This document shows, piece by piece, positions 7,064 through 15,702 of a stretch of DNA of 32,507 bases (the first letter of the stretch is position 1; the number at the start of each line of letters is the position of its first letter). The DNA lies in NCBI GenBank assembly GCA_903903945.1, contig CAIVAP010000226.1:1-32507 (forward strand). The letters are read 5' to 3'. Made by a program: the position numbers and the translations under genes. The notes beneath the pieces were generated by a model. It was not told the origin of the DNA. It was given only the letters and a program-made list of their open reading frames with translations, and did not search any database. The stretch is from an uncultured bacterium (lineage in GTDB: Bacteria; Zixibacteria; MSB-5A5; CAIYYT01).

Positions 7064-8668
7064 ATGTCAGAGCCACATGAGGAATATAATCCGTACGAGC
7101 ATGAGCCACTTCCCGAAGGTGAAGAAGCGCCTCCGCCGTACGTGCGAACGATGGCGACCGTACGCTGGCTGATTCTGGGCGCGATGTCGGTATTTGCATT
7201 GGTGATGGTGCTGGACTATTTTGGGGCGACACCTTGGTCGGAAACTCAGGCAAGTGCCACCCAGTACCACTGCCCGATGCATCCAACATACATCAGCAAC
7301 CAGCCGGGCGAGTGTCCCATCTGTGGCATGAACTTGGTACCGATCACAGATGTTGGCAAGAGCGCCAAAGTGACTGATTCGATGAAAATGGATTCGGGCA
7401 CGACAATGCCCGCTGATAGCATGCCCAAAGCCAGACAGGGGCAGTGGACCTGCCCGATGGATCCGGAAGTGATTTCCGATAAACCCGGTGAATGTCCGAA
7501 ATGCGGGATGGATTTGGAGCAAGTGCCACAGCCGACTTCCGGCAGTGGCGCAAACGATGATATGTCATCTATGCCCGGAAAAACTTCCCAACCGACAGGG
7601 CACGATATGTCCTCAATGGGGACGGTACCGGGATTGGTGTCGGTGACAATTGAACCGCAGCGACTCCAGTTGACGGGTGTTCGCACCGACAAGGTGCAAC
7701 GAAGAAAGCTGGCCGATAGGTTGCGGGTGGTTGGGTACGTCACCGCCGATGAGACTCGCACGGCGAATGTCCATATCCGCACGAGTGGTTGGGTGCGCAG
7801 CCTGCTGGTTGACCAAACCGGTCAGTATGTCAAAGCCGGGCAACCATTACTAACGATCTACAGCCCCGATCTCGCACAAGCGCAGCAAGACTTGATCGTT
7901 GCGCGCAAATCCACGCAGAAGACCATTGCGGACTCCGAACTATCATACATGCGGAAGCAACTGCTGGATGCCGCACGTCAGAAACTGCGGTTGCTCGGTC
8001 TGTCTGATCAGGATATCCGTGCAGCCGAGATCTCCGACTCGGTCGGCAGTGATCTGACGCTGCGCAGTCCTGTCTCGGGATATGTGCTGGAAAAGACGGT
8101 ACTATCCGGGCAGTTCGTCGGCGCTGATCAGAATCTATTCACCATTGCTGATCTGAGTACGATCTGGGTGCTTGCAGACGTCTACGAACAAGACTTTGCC
8201 GGAATCAAGGTCGGCCAGGATGCGGAAATGACGGTGACGGCGTTGCCGGGTGAAATCATCGCCGGCAAAGTTGCATTTATCTATCCGTCGGTCTCGGCGA
8301 AATCGCGCACTCTCAGAGTACGGCTGGAATTCGCTAATCCGTCGCTTATGCTGCGTCCGGGAATGTACTCCGATGTGCAACTTCTTCAGGACAACGAACC
8401 GGTACTGGCATTGCCAACCGATGCGGTTATGGACGGTGGCGAAACCAAATACGCCTTTGTCGTGCATGACGGTAAGCATTTCGAGCCGCGTTTGCTCAAA
8501 CTTGGTCGCAGCGGCGGTGACTGGGTCGAAGTACTCTCCGGCGTATCCGAAGGTGACGAAGTGGTTACCAGCGCCAATTTCTTGATCGATTCCGAAAGTC
8601 GCCTCAAAGCGGCGATTGCGGGAATGGGTGGAGCACGGACGGATGAACATGCCGGTCATGGCAAGTAA
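7064..8668 (+). CDS. cusB: CusB-like membrane fusion protein with two heavy-metal-binding modules
   Basis: A 534-residue periplasmic adaptor that joins the RND pump to the outer-membrane channel. After a charged N-terminus is one membrane anchor (about residues 31-49, WLILGAMSVFALVMVLDYF). Two copies of a 27-residue heavy-metal-binding module follow: residues 68-94 (HCPMHP..CPICGMNL) and 128-154 (TCPMDP..CPKCGMDL). Each has the CPM(H/D)P...GECP.CGM pattern known from CusB-like proteins and P-type copper ATPases. A Met/Ser/Asp-rich linker (DDMSSMPG, HDMSSMG) precedes the adaptor core: the lipoyl/hairpin segment around residues 240-300, then beta-barrel and membrane-proximal domains (TVWVLADVYEQDF-like region near 365). 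The ATG abuts the previous stop, with AAAGGA upstream. Two tandem modules plus a Met-rich linker is an elaborate version; one module is more usual. Confidence 0.9.
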   Translation: MSEPHEEYNPYEHEPLPEGEEAPPPYVRTMATVRWLILGAMSVFALVMVLDYFGATPWSETQASATQYHCPMHPTYISNQPGECPICGMNLVPITDVGKSAKVTDSMKMDSGTTMPADSMPKARQGQWTCPMDPEVISDKPGECPKCGMDLEQVPQPTSGSGANDDMSSMPGKTSQPTGHDMSSMGTVPGLVSVTIEPQRLQLTGVRTDKVQRRKLADRLRVVGYVTADETRTANVHIRTSGWVRSLLVDQTGQYVKAGQPLLTIYSPDLAQAQQDLIVARKSTQKTIADSELSYMRKQLLDAARQKLRLLGLSDQDIRAAEISDSVGSDLTLRSPVSGYVLEKTVLSGQFVGADQNLFTIADLSTIWVLADVYEQDFAGIKVGQDAEMTVTALPGEIIAGKVAFIYPSVSAKSRTLRVRLEFANPSLMLRPGMYSDVQLLQDNEPVLALPTDAVMDGGETKYAFVVHDGKHFEPRLLKLGRSGGDWVEVLSGVSEGDEVVTSANFLIDSESRLKAAIAGMGGARTDEHAGHGK

Positions 8669-8692
8669 TAATCGAGAAAGAACAGATTTAGC

Positions 8693-11600
8693 ATGATTAG
8701 AGCCATAATCGATTACTGTGCCCGGAACAAGGCGATTGTACTGATTGCGACAGCCTTCGCAGTCATCGGTGCGATCTATTCGATCAAAAAAATACCTCTT
8801 GACGCAATACCCGATCTCTCCGACACACAAGTGATCCTCTTTACGGAATGGATGGGACGCAGCCCTGATCTTGTCGAAGATCAGGTCACCTATCCGATCG
8901 TGACCGCTTTAATATCTGCGCCCCATGTCAGCGCCGTGCGTGGCTATTCGATGTTCGGCATGTCGTTTGTCTATGTCATCTTTGAAGATGGCACCGACAT
9001 CTATTGGGCGCGTAGTCGTGTGCTTGAATACATGAAACAATTTGAGGGCAAGCTTCCACAGGGGGCCACGCCGACTATCGGGCCGGACGCCACCTCCGTC
9101 GGTTGGGTGTATCAATACGCACTGATTGACAGTAGCGGCAAGCATGATCTGTCTGAGTTGCGGACGTTTCAGGATTTCAACTTGCGGTACGCGCTCTCTT
9201 CAGTCCCGGGTGTCGCGGAAGTGGCTTCAATCGGTGGCTATCAGAAACAGTACCAAGTTGAAGTTGATCCAATAAAGCTACGCGCTTACAGCTTGTCGAT
9301 CGACGATGTAACTCGCGCAATTCGCGCCAGCAACAATGATGTCGGCGGGCGAGTGATCGAGATGACAGGTCGAGAGTACTACGTGCGCGGACGCGGATAC
9401 ATCAAGGATCTCGATGCACTGCGAGAGATCAGTCTTGGCGCTTCTCCGACCGGCACACCGATCCTTCTCGACAACGTCGCCAAAATCAGTTTCGGTCCCG
9501 AAATCCGTCGCGGCGTCGGTGAGTTGGATGGAACCGGAGAAGCCGTTGGCGGAATCGTAATCATGCGCTTCGGTGAAAATGCTTTGGATGTGATTCAGCG
9601 GGTTAAGCAGAAAATAGCAGAGGTCAAACCTTCATTCCCCGAGGGAGTAGAGCTTAAGGCCGTCTACGACCGCAGTAATCTGATCGACCGCTCGATTCAC
9701 ACTCTAAAATCGACTCTGATCGAAGAGGGCATCGTCGTCGCGCTGGTCATCATCATTTTCTTGCTGCATTTCGGTAGCTCGCTGGTGCCAATTATCGTGC
9801 TGCCGATCTCAGTAGCGCTCGCGTTTATTCCGATGCACTTCCTCGGTATTAATTCCAACATCATGAGCTTGGGCGGCATTGCGATCGCGATCGGCGCGAT
9901 GGTTGACGCCAGCATTGTCATGGTCGAGAACGCTCACAAACGTCTGGAAAAAGCACCCCCCGGAACCAGTCGTAAGGAAGTAATTATCGCCGCCTGCAAG
10001 GAAGTTGGACCATCGATTTTCTTCGCCGAATTGATTATCACCGTCGGCTTCCTGCCGATTTTCGCGCTCACCGGACAGGCAGGCAAGATGTTCACACCAC
10101 TGGCTTACACCAAAACCTTTGCGATGTTTTTCGCAGCAATGACGGCGATAACACTGGCGCCGGCGTTGATGGTGACTTTCCTGCGCGGGAAGATTCATCC
10201 CGAGGCTAAACATCCGGTATCGCGGTTCCTGATCGCACTTTACAAACCATTCGTCTTTGTCGCCTTGCGCAATCCGAAGACAACCGTCGCTATCGGCATC
10301 GCCGCGATTATCGCGACCTTGCCGATGATTCCCAAGATCGGTTCGGAGTTTATGCCGGCGCTAAATGAGGGGGACGTTCTCTACATGCCGACGACGTTTC
10401 CCAACATCGCCGTCGAGCAGGCCAAACAGTATATGCAGTTTCAGGATCGGGTGATCCGATCCTTTCCGGAAGTGATCTCGGTTTATGGCAAGGCCGGGCG
10501 CGCCGAGACCGCCACCGATCCGGCGCCTCTATCCATGCTAGAGACAATGGTGCAGTTGAAGCCGAAAGAAGAGTGGCGCAAGGTCCCTCAGCCGCGCTGG
10601 TACTCCAATTGGGCGCCGGGATTTCTCAAATCGGCGTTGCGCCCGATCTGGCCGGAAGAACGAACGATCACCTGGCAGGAACTGATCGACGAATTCGACA
10701 AAGCGATGCAGATGCCGGGTTGGACGAATGCCTGGACGATGCCGATCAAGACACGAATTGATATGCTGTCCACCGGCATTCGCACACCGATCGGAGTCAA
10801 GATTTTCGGAAACGATCTCAATGAGATTGAGAAAGTCGGACAGGAGCTGGAGCGATCCTTGTCGAAGATTTCCGGAACGCGTAGCGTCTACTCTGACCGC
10901 AACACAGGGGGCTTCTTTGTCGATATCATTCCCGACCGCAACGCGATTGCTCGTTACGGACTGACCATGCGGGATGTGCAGGATGTGATCGAAGCCGCGA
11001 TCGGCGGTATGCCGGTTGAAGTCACTGTCGAAGGACGCAACCGTTTCACGATCAACGTTCGTTATCCGCGTGAATTGCGACAGGACGTCGAACGCCTTAA
11101 GCAGATCGAAGTGCCGCTGCCAAGCAACGGTGGCACATCGTCAAGCAGCGGCATGTCGAGCATGGGTGCGTCGACCCTAACATACGAATCGCCGTTTCTG
11201 GCGAGCACGAATTCCGATTTTGATTATCAGGTGCTTAAAGACATGCAACTTTACGCACAAATGGACAACATGGGTGGCGCGTCAAGCACTTCAAGCGGCT
11301 CGTCGATGCCAAGCGGTTCCACCGGTACGACAGGGATTGGCTCAGCCGCCGGTTCATTTTTGCCGGGCAGCGGGCAAGGTCAGACCACCGCGTTTCCGGA
11401 GGGAAGAGCGTCGGTGCCGCTGGGACAGATCGCCGACATCAAAATCACAAGTGGTCCACCGATGATTCGTGACGAAAACGGCATGTTGGTCGGCTATGTC
11501 TATGTCGATATCGATCAAAATCAACGCGATATTGGCGGCTACGTCAGCGAAGCCAAGCAGGTTACCGGCAAGGAAGTGGTGTTGCCGTCGGGATACTACC

Positions 11601-12187
11601 TCAAATGGACGGGGCAATACGAACTGCTCGAAGCGATGGTACGCCGGATGAAAGTTGTCGTTCCGATCACGCTGATACTGGTAGTCATCCTACTCTATCT
11701 CAATTTCCGCAATCTTACGGAAACGCTGATTGTGTTGGCTTCCGTGCCTTTTGCCCTGGTCGGATCGATCTGGTTAATGTATTTCCTTGGCTACAACTAC
11801 TCGACCGCGACACTGGTCGGCATCATAGCGCTTGTGGGTCTGGCGACTCAGACCGGAATTGTCATGGTGCTCTATCTTGACCACGCTTACGAACGTCGCA
11901 AGCGGGCGGGATTGATACGTGATCTCAATGATATCATCTGGGCACACATGGAAGGGACGGTCTTGCGCGTGAGGCCGAAGCTAATGACGGTCGGCACGGC
12001 AGCGATCGGCTTGGTACCTCTGCTCTGGGCTACCGGCACCGGCGCTGATGTGATGAAACGTATCGCCGCGCCGATGGTGGGAGGGCTTATCAGTTCGACG
12101 TTCCTGACTCTCGAAATCATTCCGGTGGTCTATACATACTGGCGCTTATGGCAGATTAAGCGGGAAAGAAAGCAGCCGTCAGTTTAG
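8693..12187 (+). CDS. cusA: CusA-type copper/silver RND efflux pump with Ser/Gly/Met-rich insertion
   Basis: A 1164-residue inner-membrane proton-driven heavy-metal exporter of the RND family. The twelve-helix layout is seen as one N-terminal helix, a large periplasmic domain, helices around 340-540, a second periplasmic domain and C-terminal helices. GAMVDASIVMVENAHKRLE is the family's charged helix-4 motif. The three methionines that bind Cu(I)/Ag(I) in E. coli CusA have counterparts in MPTTFP, PLSMLETMVQL and IDMLSTGI, so the substrate is probably Cu+/Ag+ rather than Zn/Co/Ni. The length exceeds the usual 1040-1050 residues mainly because of about 95 extra residues (about 811-907) in the second periplasmic domain, rich in Ser, Gly and Met. 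It lies 24 bp after the adaptor gene in the same operon, with only a weak ribosome site. Confidence 0.93.
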   Translation: MIRAIIDYCARNKAIVLIATAFAVIGAIYSIKKIPLDAIPDLSDTQVILFTEWMGRSPDLVEDQVTYPIVTALISAPHVSAVRGYSMFGMSFVYVIFEDGTDIYWARSRVLEYMKQFEGKLPQGATPTIGPDATSVGWVYQYALIDSSGKHDLSELRTFQDFNLRYALSSVPGVAEVASIGGYQKQYQVEVDPIKLRAYSLSIDDVTRAIRASNNDVGGRVIEMTGREYYVRGRGYIKDLDALREISLGASPTGTPILLDNVAKISFGPEIRRGVGELDGTGEAVGGIVIMRFGENALDVIQRVKQKIAEVKPSFPEGVELKAVYDRSNLIDRSIHTLKSTLIEEGIVVALVIIIFLLHFGSSLVPIIVLPISVALAFIPMHFLGINSNIMSLGGIAIAIGAMVDASIVMVENAHKRLEKAPPGTSRKEVIIAACKEVGPSIFFAELIITVGFLPIFALTGQAGKMFTPLAYTKTFAMFFAAMTAITLAPALMVTFLRGKIHPEAKHPVSRFLIALYKPFVFVALRNPKTTVAIGIAAIIATLPMIPKIGSEFMPALNEGDVLYMPTTFPNIAVEQAKQYMQFQDRVIRSFPEVISVYGKAGRAETATDPAPLSMLETMVQLKPKEEWRKVPQPRWYSNWAPGFLKSALRPIWPEERTITWQELIDEFDKAMQMPGWTNAWTMPIKTRIDMLSTGIRTPIGVKIFGNDLNEIEKVGQELERSLSKISGTRSVYSDRNTGGFFVDIIPDRNAIARYGLTMRDVQDVIEAAIGGMPVEVTVEGRNRFTINVRYPRELRQDVERLKQIEVPLPSNGGTSSSSGMSSMGASTLTYESPFLASTNSDFDYQVLKDMQLYAQMDNMGGASSTSSGSSMPSGSTGTTGIGSAAGSFLPGSGQGQTTAFPEGRASVPLGQIADIKITSGPPMIRDENGMLVGYVYVDIDQNQRDIGGYVSEAKQVTGKEVVLPSGYYLKWTGQYELLEAMVRRMKVVVPITLILVVILLYLNFRNLTETLIVLASVPFALVGSIWLMYFLGYNYSTATLVGIIALVGLATQTGIVMVLYLDHAYERRKRAGLIRDLNDIIWAHMEGTVLRVRPKLMTVGTAAIGLVPLLWATGTGADVMKRIAAPMVGGLISSTFLTLEIIPVVYTYWRLWQIKRERKQPSV

Positions 12188-12191
12188 TAAA

Positions 12192-12278
12192 TCGGGTTCC
12201 CGGTAAAACGCGGACCCCGACATCTCTTGTATCAATGACTGTCGGGTTTGGCGCTTCGCTGCAAACCCGACCTACCGA
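12192..12278. repeat. Hairpin repeat family B, copy 1
   Basis: About 87 bp containing two stems: a TCGGG..CCCGA stem at 12192-12222, and a perfect 10-bp stem GTCGGGTTTG (12241-12250) with CAAACCCGAC (12262-12271). The last 38 bases (12241-12278) are identical to the end of copy 2 at 12872-12909, in the same orientation. It follows the pump operon and may also end its transcript, though no T-run follows. The TAG stop of the minus-strand gene at 12272-12772 lies inside this repeat. Confidence 0.85.
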
Positions 12279-12772
12279 GTTGATTTGCTCCCGCTGGCGT
12301 CGATGACGTAGAGGGTCAAGTAGGCGCCGATCGTGTGAAAGGGGTTGATGCTTTCGTATTTCGGGAGATAGATAGCGTGGATCGCGAGAGCGCGGTAGCG
12401 AAAGGTGATGATCGGGATCGGCGCTAGCACCGGGCCATTGATTGATTTGCTATCGTAGATGGCCAGATGGAAGCCGATCCGGACGTAGCGGCAAATCGGG
12501 AATTTGTAACCGACGGATACGTAGGTGGCGGTGTTTTTGAAGCTGTCCTCGAAAAAGCCGCCTTCTATAAAAACGACAGCGTGCTTGACGTGCACGAAGT
12601 TCATCGTCAGTCCCAGTCCGGGGTTGCTCTCGTTAAGCTTCGGCCGGTAAAACTTCTGGCGCTGGTTGAGGTGTTTGCAGACGCCGTAGAGATTGAGACC
12701 GAGTTCCACTCCCTCCAGTTGCGGCGCGAATGCCAACAGGATTAAGCCGATTACGATTGTCTTACGGGCCAA
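12272..12772 (-). CDS. Small outer-membrane beta-barrel-like protein, uncharacterised
   Basis: About 166 residues. An N-terminal hydrophobic stretch (KTIVIGLILLAFAP) looks like a signal peptide. The remainder has alternating hydrophobic residues and aromatic strand ends, as in small outer-membrane barrels. The segment VLAPIPIITFRYRALAIHAI then YLPKY recalls the PagP-like pattern of a proline-rich strand followed by YIP, but I cannot confirm that family. The start is uncertain: TTG at 12770-12772 follows GGGAAG and begins the signal peptide, while the open frame extends to 12895 into repeat copy 2. The gene sits exactly between two direct copies of a hairpin repeat, and its TAG stop is provided by the downstream copy. 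Function unknown. Confidence 0.6.
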   Translation of the reverse strand: MARKTIVIGLILLAFAPQLEGVELGLNLYGVCKHLNQRQKFYRPKLNESNPGLGLTMNFVHVKHAVVFIEGGFFEDSFKNTATYVSVGYKFPICRYVRIGFHLAIYDSKSINGPVLAPIPIITFRYRALAIHAIYLPKYESINPFHTIGAYLTLYVIDASGSKSTR

Positions 12773-12824
12773 TTGCGTAGATACTTCCCATCGCTTGTGA
12801 CTGCCCTTACGGCAGAAAAACAGG

Positions 12825-12909
12825 TCGGGTTCCCAGTGAAACGCGGAACCCGACATTGCTCTCGTGAGATTGTCGGGTTTGGCGCTTCGCTGCAAACCCG
12901 ACCTACCGA
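12825..12909. repeat. Hairpin repeat family B, copy 2
   Basis: About 85 bp, in the same orientation as copy 1 (12192-12278). The first half differs slightly (TCGGGTTCCCAGTGAAACG here against TCGGGTTCCCGGTAAAACG). The last 38 bases (12872-12909) are identical, including the 10-bp stem GTCGGGTTTG/CAAACCCGAC and the tail CCTACCGA. It lies between the end of isocitrate dehydrogenase and the start of the barrel-like gene, both on the minus strand. Confidence 0.85.
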
Positions 12910-12913
12910 ATGT

Positions 12914-14380
12914 TTAATCTTCACCCTGGGCTTTGGTGAAGCCGGGATTGCCGTCGAACTCCTGCAGTTTCTCAATGTGCGCCCAACGGTGATGCGCACC
13001 GATTTTCTGCAGCACGCTGATAATTACATCGTCTTTCAGACCGCCGGCTGTATCACGCATCATCAGGCGACAGCGGAATTGGTCAACCGTGTCGGTAATC
13101 GCTCCCATTGCCGGATAGACTTTGGTTCCACGGCTGGCAACCATTTTAAGCAGCAGTGGAGTACCTTCCATCAACGCCGTGACCCCTTTACCAATCTCAT
13201 CCGGACTAAGCGCGGATTCAATAAAGACGTCAACTCCGACAACGCGTCGCGCCGTCGGTCTTACGAAATCGGGGCGTTTATCGATCTCCGGCATGCGAAT
13301 CGGTTTGTAATCGCGTGCCCGCGCGCGGCTGGGAACTTTGCCGAAGTTAGCGATGATGGCGTCGGTGTAGGCGGTCGTTGACGCTGCTTTGGCGTCGCCG
13401 ACGACATCGCGCGGCATTGTTTTACCCTCTTCGAGAGTGGCCACCACGGCGTTCTCGATCATTGCCGCTTCCTTAAAGAGAGTCAGGTATCGCAGCATCA
13501 TGGCCCCAGAGAGAATCATCGCTGTGGGATTGATAATGTTCTTGCCGGCGTATTTCGGCGCCGACCCATGCACGGCTTCGAAAATCGCCACTTCGTTGCC
13601 GACGTTCGCCGAGGGAGCGAAACCGAGACCGCCGACCAACGCGGAGGTCAGGTCGCTGATGATGTCGCCGTTCATGTTGGTAGTGACGATTACCTCGAAC
13701 TGCTCCGGCAATTTGACGAGTTGGTGCGCGCAATTGTCAATGATGATATGGATTGCCTCAATGTCACCGTACTCGCGGGCGACTTCCTCAAACGTGCGTT
13801 TGAGCATGCCCTCGGTCAGTTTCATGATATTGGCTTTGGTGGCACAATGTACTTTCTTGCGTCCCTCCGCGCGAGCCACCTCGAATGCAAGACGAACAAT
13901 TTTCTCGCAGCCTTTGCGCGAGATCAGTTTCAGGCATTGCGCCACGCCGGGAGTCTGCATGTGCTCGATGCCGGCATAGAGATCTTCGACGTTTTCTCTT
14001 ACAACAATCAGATCGATGCCGCGCCCGCTATAAGGCGTGGGCACGCCGGGGATTTCCCGCACCGGACGGAGATTGCCATAGGTCTCGAAGAGCTTGCGCA
14101 AAGTGACATTGGCGCTTTTCTCGCCGTAGCCGACCGGCGTTTCCAGTGGGCCTTTGAGGGCGATGCGGGTCTTGCCGATCGATTCGATGGTATCCGGAGT
14201 TACTCCCGACGGAATACCCTTCTTGAAAACACTCGCCCCCGCTTCACGTTCTTCCCATTCGATGGCCGCGCCGGTTGCTTCGATAATTTTCTTGGTGGCC
14301 GCCGTCACTTCCACCCCTATGCCGTCGCCGGGAATGAGGGTAACCAGAGTCTTTCCCGATTCAGTTTTGTAGGGCTTCAT
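12914..14380 (-). CDS. icd: NADP-type isocitrate dehydrogenase, long Thermus-like form
   Basis: Converts isocitrate to 2-oxoglutarate and CO2 in the TCA cycle, in the cytoplasm. The 488-residue protein follows the long Thermus/Rickettsia-type enzyme from end to end. It opens with TLIPGDGIGVEVTAA, then LKGPLETPVGYGEKSANVTL (substrate Ser/Asn and Arg region), RGIDLIVVRENVEDLYAGIE, HCATKANIMK (catalytic Lys), NMNGDIISDL and the nucleotide-site segment HGSAPKYAGKNIINPTA. The C-terminal domain of about 140 residues ends in LQEFDGNPGFTKAQGED, nearly as in Thermus. Short E. coli-type enzymes (about 416 residues) lack this tail. GAGGT lies nine bases before the ATG and a good promoter is just upstream. 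It is transcribed alone. Confidence 0.95.
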   Translation of the reverse strand: MKPYKTESGKTLVTLIPGDGIGVEVTAATKKIIEATGAAIEWEEREAGASVFKKGIPSGVTPDTIESIGKTRIALKGPLETPVGYGEKSANVTLRKLFETYGNLRPVREIPGVPTPYSGRGIDLIVVRENVEDLYAGIEHMQTPGVAQCLKLISRKGCEKIVRLAFEVARAEGRKKVHCATKANIMKLTEGMLKRTFEEVAREYGDIEAIHIIIDNCAHQLVKLPEQFEVIVTTNMNGDIISDLTSALVGGLGFAPSANVGNEVAIFEAVHGSAPKYAGKNIINPTAMILSGAMMLRYLTLFKEAAMIENAVVATLEEGKTMPRDVVGDAKAASTTAYTDAIIANFGKVPSRARARDYKPIRMPEIDKRPDFVRPTARRVVGVDVFIESALSPDEIGKGVTALMEGTPLLLKMVASRGTKVYPAMGAITDTVDQFRCRLMMRDTAGGLKDDVIISVLQKIGAHHRWAHIEKLQEFDGNPGFTKAQGED

Positions 14381-14399
14381 AGTCGCTATACCTCACACG

Positions 14400-14429
14400 A
14401 TTATGTTAATCAACCGCATTCTGTCTCAA
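14400..14429 (-). promoter_or_regulatory. Promoter of isocitrate dehydrogenase gene
   Basis: On the minus strand TTGAGA (14429-14424), 18 bases and CATAAT (14405-14400) match five of six at each box. Transcription would start near 14393, leaving a very short leader that contains the GAGGT ribosome site. Confidence 0.55.
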
Positions 14430-14567
14430 GCGTCGCCGACTCCGCCTCGGCAAAGAGTTCCTGCGAATGTCGCGAATGTACATAGATATTGGGCGGGATT
14501 CAAGAAGAATCGAAGAGAAAGATAACGGTCGATTTCGTCGCGTTTAAGCCGACGCTGTGACGGATAT

Positions 14568-14717
14568 GGGACTGTTGAACACTCTCCGAATTGTCTTTGC
14601 GAGTAGTCCGGCAGCTGCCGGACGACGAAGTAATCTGCGCCTGCATCGCAAGGGCGTAAATCGAGATTGCCATCCGCACTCCCCGCAATGACACGGTCTG
14701 GGCTTTTCAACAGTCCC
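14568..14717. repeat. MITE-like repeat, copy 2 (150 bp, inverted relative to copy 1)
   Basis: It starts with GGGACTGTTGAA (14568-14579) and ends with TTCAACAGTCCC (14706-14717), the same 12-bp terminal inverted repeats as at 498-694. Read on the minus strand its first 45 or so bases nearly equal copy 1. The interior differs and includes an 18-bp perfect palindrome, GTCCGGCAGCTGCCGGAC (14606-14623), followed by a CGACGAAGTAATCT variant of the copy 1 core. It occupies most of the gap 14430-14848 between icd and the divergent ZIP gene. Confidence 0.85.
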
Positions 14718-14836
14718 GGTATAAGATTCCGGAAGTGATTCGATTGTAACTTGGTGTGAGCAAACGGAGCCGGCCTGAGGAGGCAAGTTTCCGCTTGACG
14801 CCCTTCAGGACGGATGTTATACAACTGCACAGGCAT

Positions 14837-14851
14837 GGAGGCCCCGGTTTG
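14837..14851 (+). promoter_or_regulatory. Ribosome binding site deciding a TTG start for the ZIP gene
   Basis: GGAGG at 14837-14841 is seven bases before TTG (14849-14851) in the transporter frame. The only longer candidate, GTG at 14756, has no ribosome site and would add 31 polar residues unlike a ZIP N-terminus. Confidence 0.7.
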
Positions 14852-15604
14852 TCAGTCTGGCTGTATGCAATAATCAGTGTCCTTATCATCAGCGCCGTCT
14901 CATTGATCGGCGTTGTCACCCTCGGCATGGGTGGCGAAAGACTGCGGAAGCTCACGCTGTTCCTGGTCAGCTTCGCGGTCGGCGGTCTGTTTGGTGATGC
15001 CCTGATTCACCTGTTGCCGGAGACCTTCAAAGACAACCAGTCGCCCCTTTTGTCTTCGCTTTACATCATCATCGGTATCTTGATATTCTTCGTGCTGGAG
15101 AAATTTCTCCGCTGGCGTCACTGTCATCTCCCCGAACATGATCAAGTTCATCCGTTCGTTACCATGAACCTGGTTGGTGAAGGCGTGCACAATTTTATCG
15201 ATGGCGTGCTGGTTGGCGCAAGCTATATGGTCAGTATTCCGCTGGGAATCACCACCAGTCTGGCAATCATGCTGCACGAAATACCCAAAGAATTCGGCGG
15301 GTTCTTCATACTTGTGCACGGTGGACTGACCGTCAAACGCGCTCTCTTGTTCAACTTCCTGGCGGGAATGGTCGCGGTCGTCGGCACTCTGGCTTCGCTG
15401 TCCATCGGATCACATATCCAAGGGTTTTCGGCGGCGTTGGTGCCGATTACAGCCGGCGGGTTTCTCTACATTGCCGGTTCTGATCTGATCCCGGAGTTGC
15501 AGCACGATGTCAAGGTCCCGGCGTCAATCGGCCAGTTTATCGGCATCATCCTCGGCGTCGGTATTATGTCGCTGATGATGCTGTTTGAAGCGCCGGGGCA
15601 TTAG
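14849..15604 (+). CDS. ZIP-family divalent metal transporter
   Basis: A 251-residue inner-membrane protein with eight predicted helices that probably moves Zn2+ or another divalent metal (Fe, Mn) into the cytoplasm. The helix-4 signature HNFIDGVLVGASY and helix-5 signature HEIPKEFGGF carry the His, Asn, Asp and Glu ligands of the ZIP binuclear metal site. The short loop after helix 3 (RWRHCHLPEHDQVH) is His-rich, as in many ZIPs. TTG at 14849 is preferred as start because GGAGG lies seven bases upstream. Repeat copy 2 ends about 130 bp before it. Its nearness to the copper operon, with icd between, does not prove a link. Confidence 0.88.
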   Translation: MSVWLYAIISVLIISAVSLIGVVTLGMGGERLRKLTLFLVSFAVGGLFGDALIHLLPETFKDNQSPLLSSLYIIIGILIFFVLEKFLRWRHCHLPEHDQVHPFVTMNLVGEGVHNFIDGVLVGASYMVSIPLGITTSLAIMLHEIPKEFGGFFILVHGGLTVKRALLFNFLAGMVAVVGTLASLSIGSHIQGFSAALVPITAGGFLYIAGSDLIPELQHDVKVPASIGQFIGIILGVGIMSLMMLFEAPGH

Positions 15605-15652
15605 AGCTAGACCCTTTATCGGCGTTCATTCCATTTCCCACCCAAAAAGCGC

Positions 15653-15681
15653 TTGCCGGTCATCATTACAACAGATATGGT
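15653..15681 (+). promoter_or_regulatory. Possible promoter of the small membrane protein-gltX-coiled-coil unit
   Basis: TTGCCG (15653-15658), 17 bases and TATGGT (15676-15681) match four of six at each box. It is placed correctly for transcription starting about 15 bp before the ATG at 15703, which has a full AAGGAGG ribosome site. Confidence 0.4.
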
Positions 15682-15702
15682 GCTGCTTTTTAAGGAGGTA
15701 AT

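Noticed and set aside
13568..14485. Plus-strand ORF of 305 codons
   Set aside because: It is antisense to isocitrate dehydrogenase, which matches its family end to end; the opposite frame is open only because of codon use.
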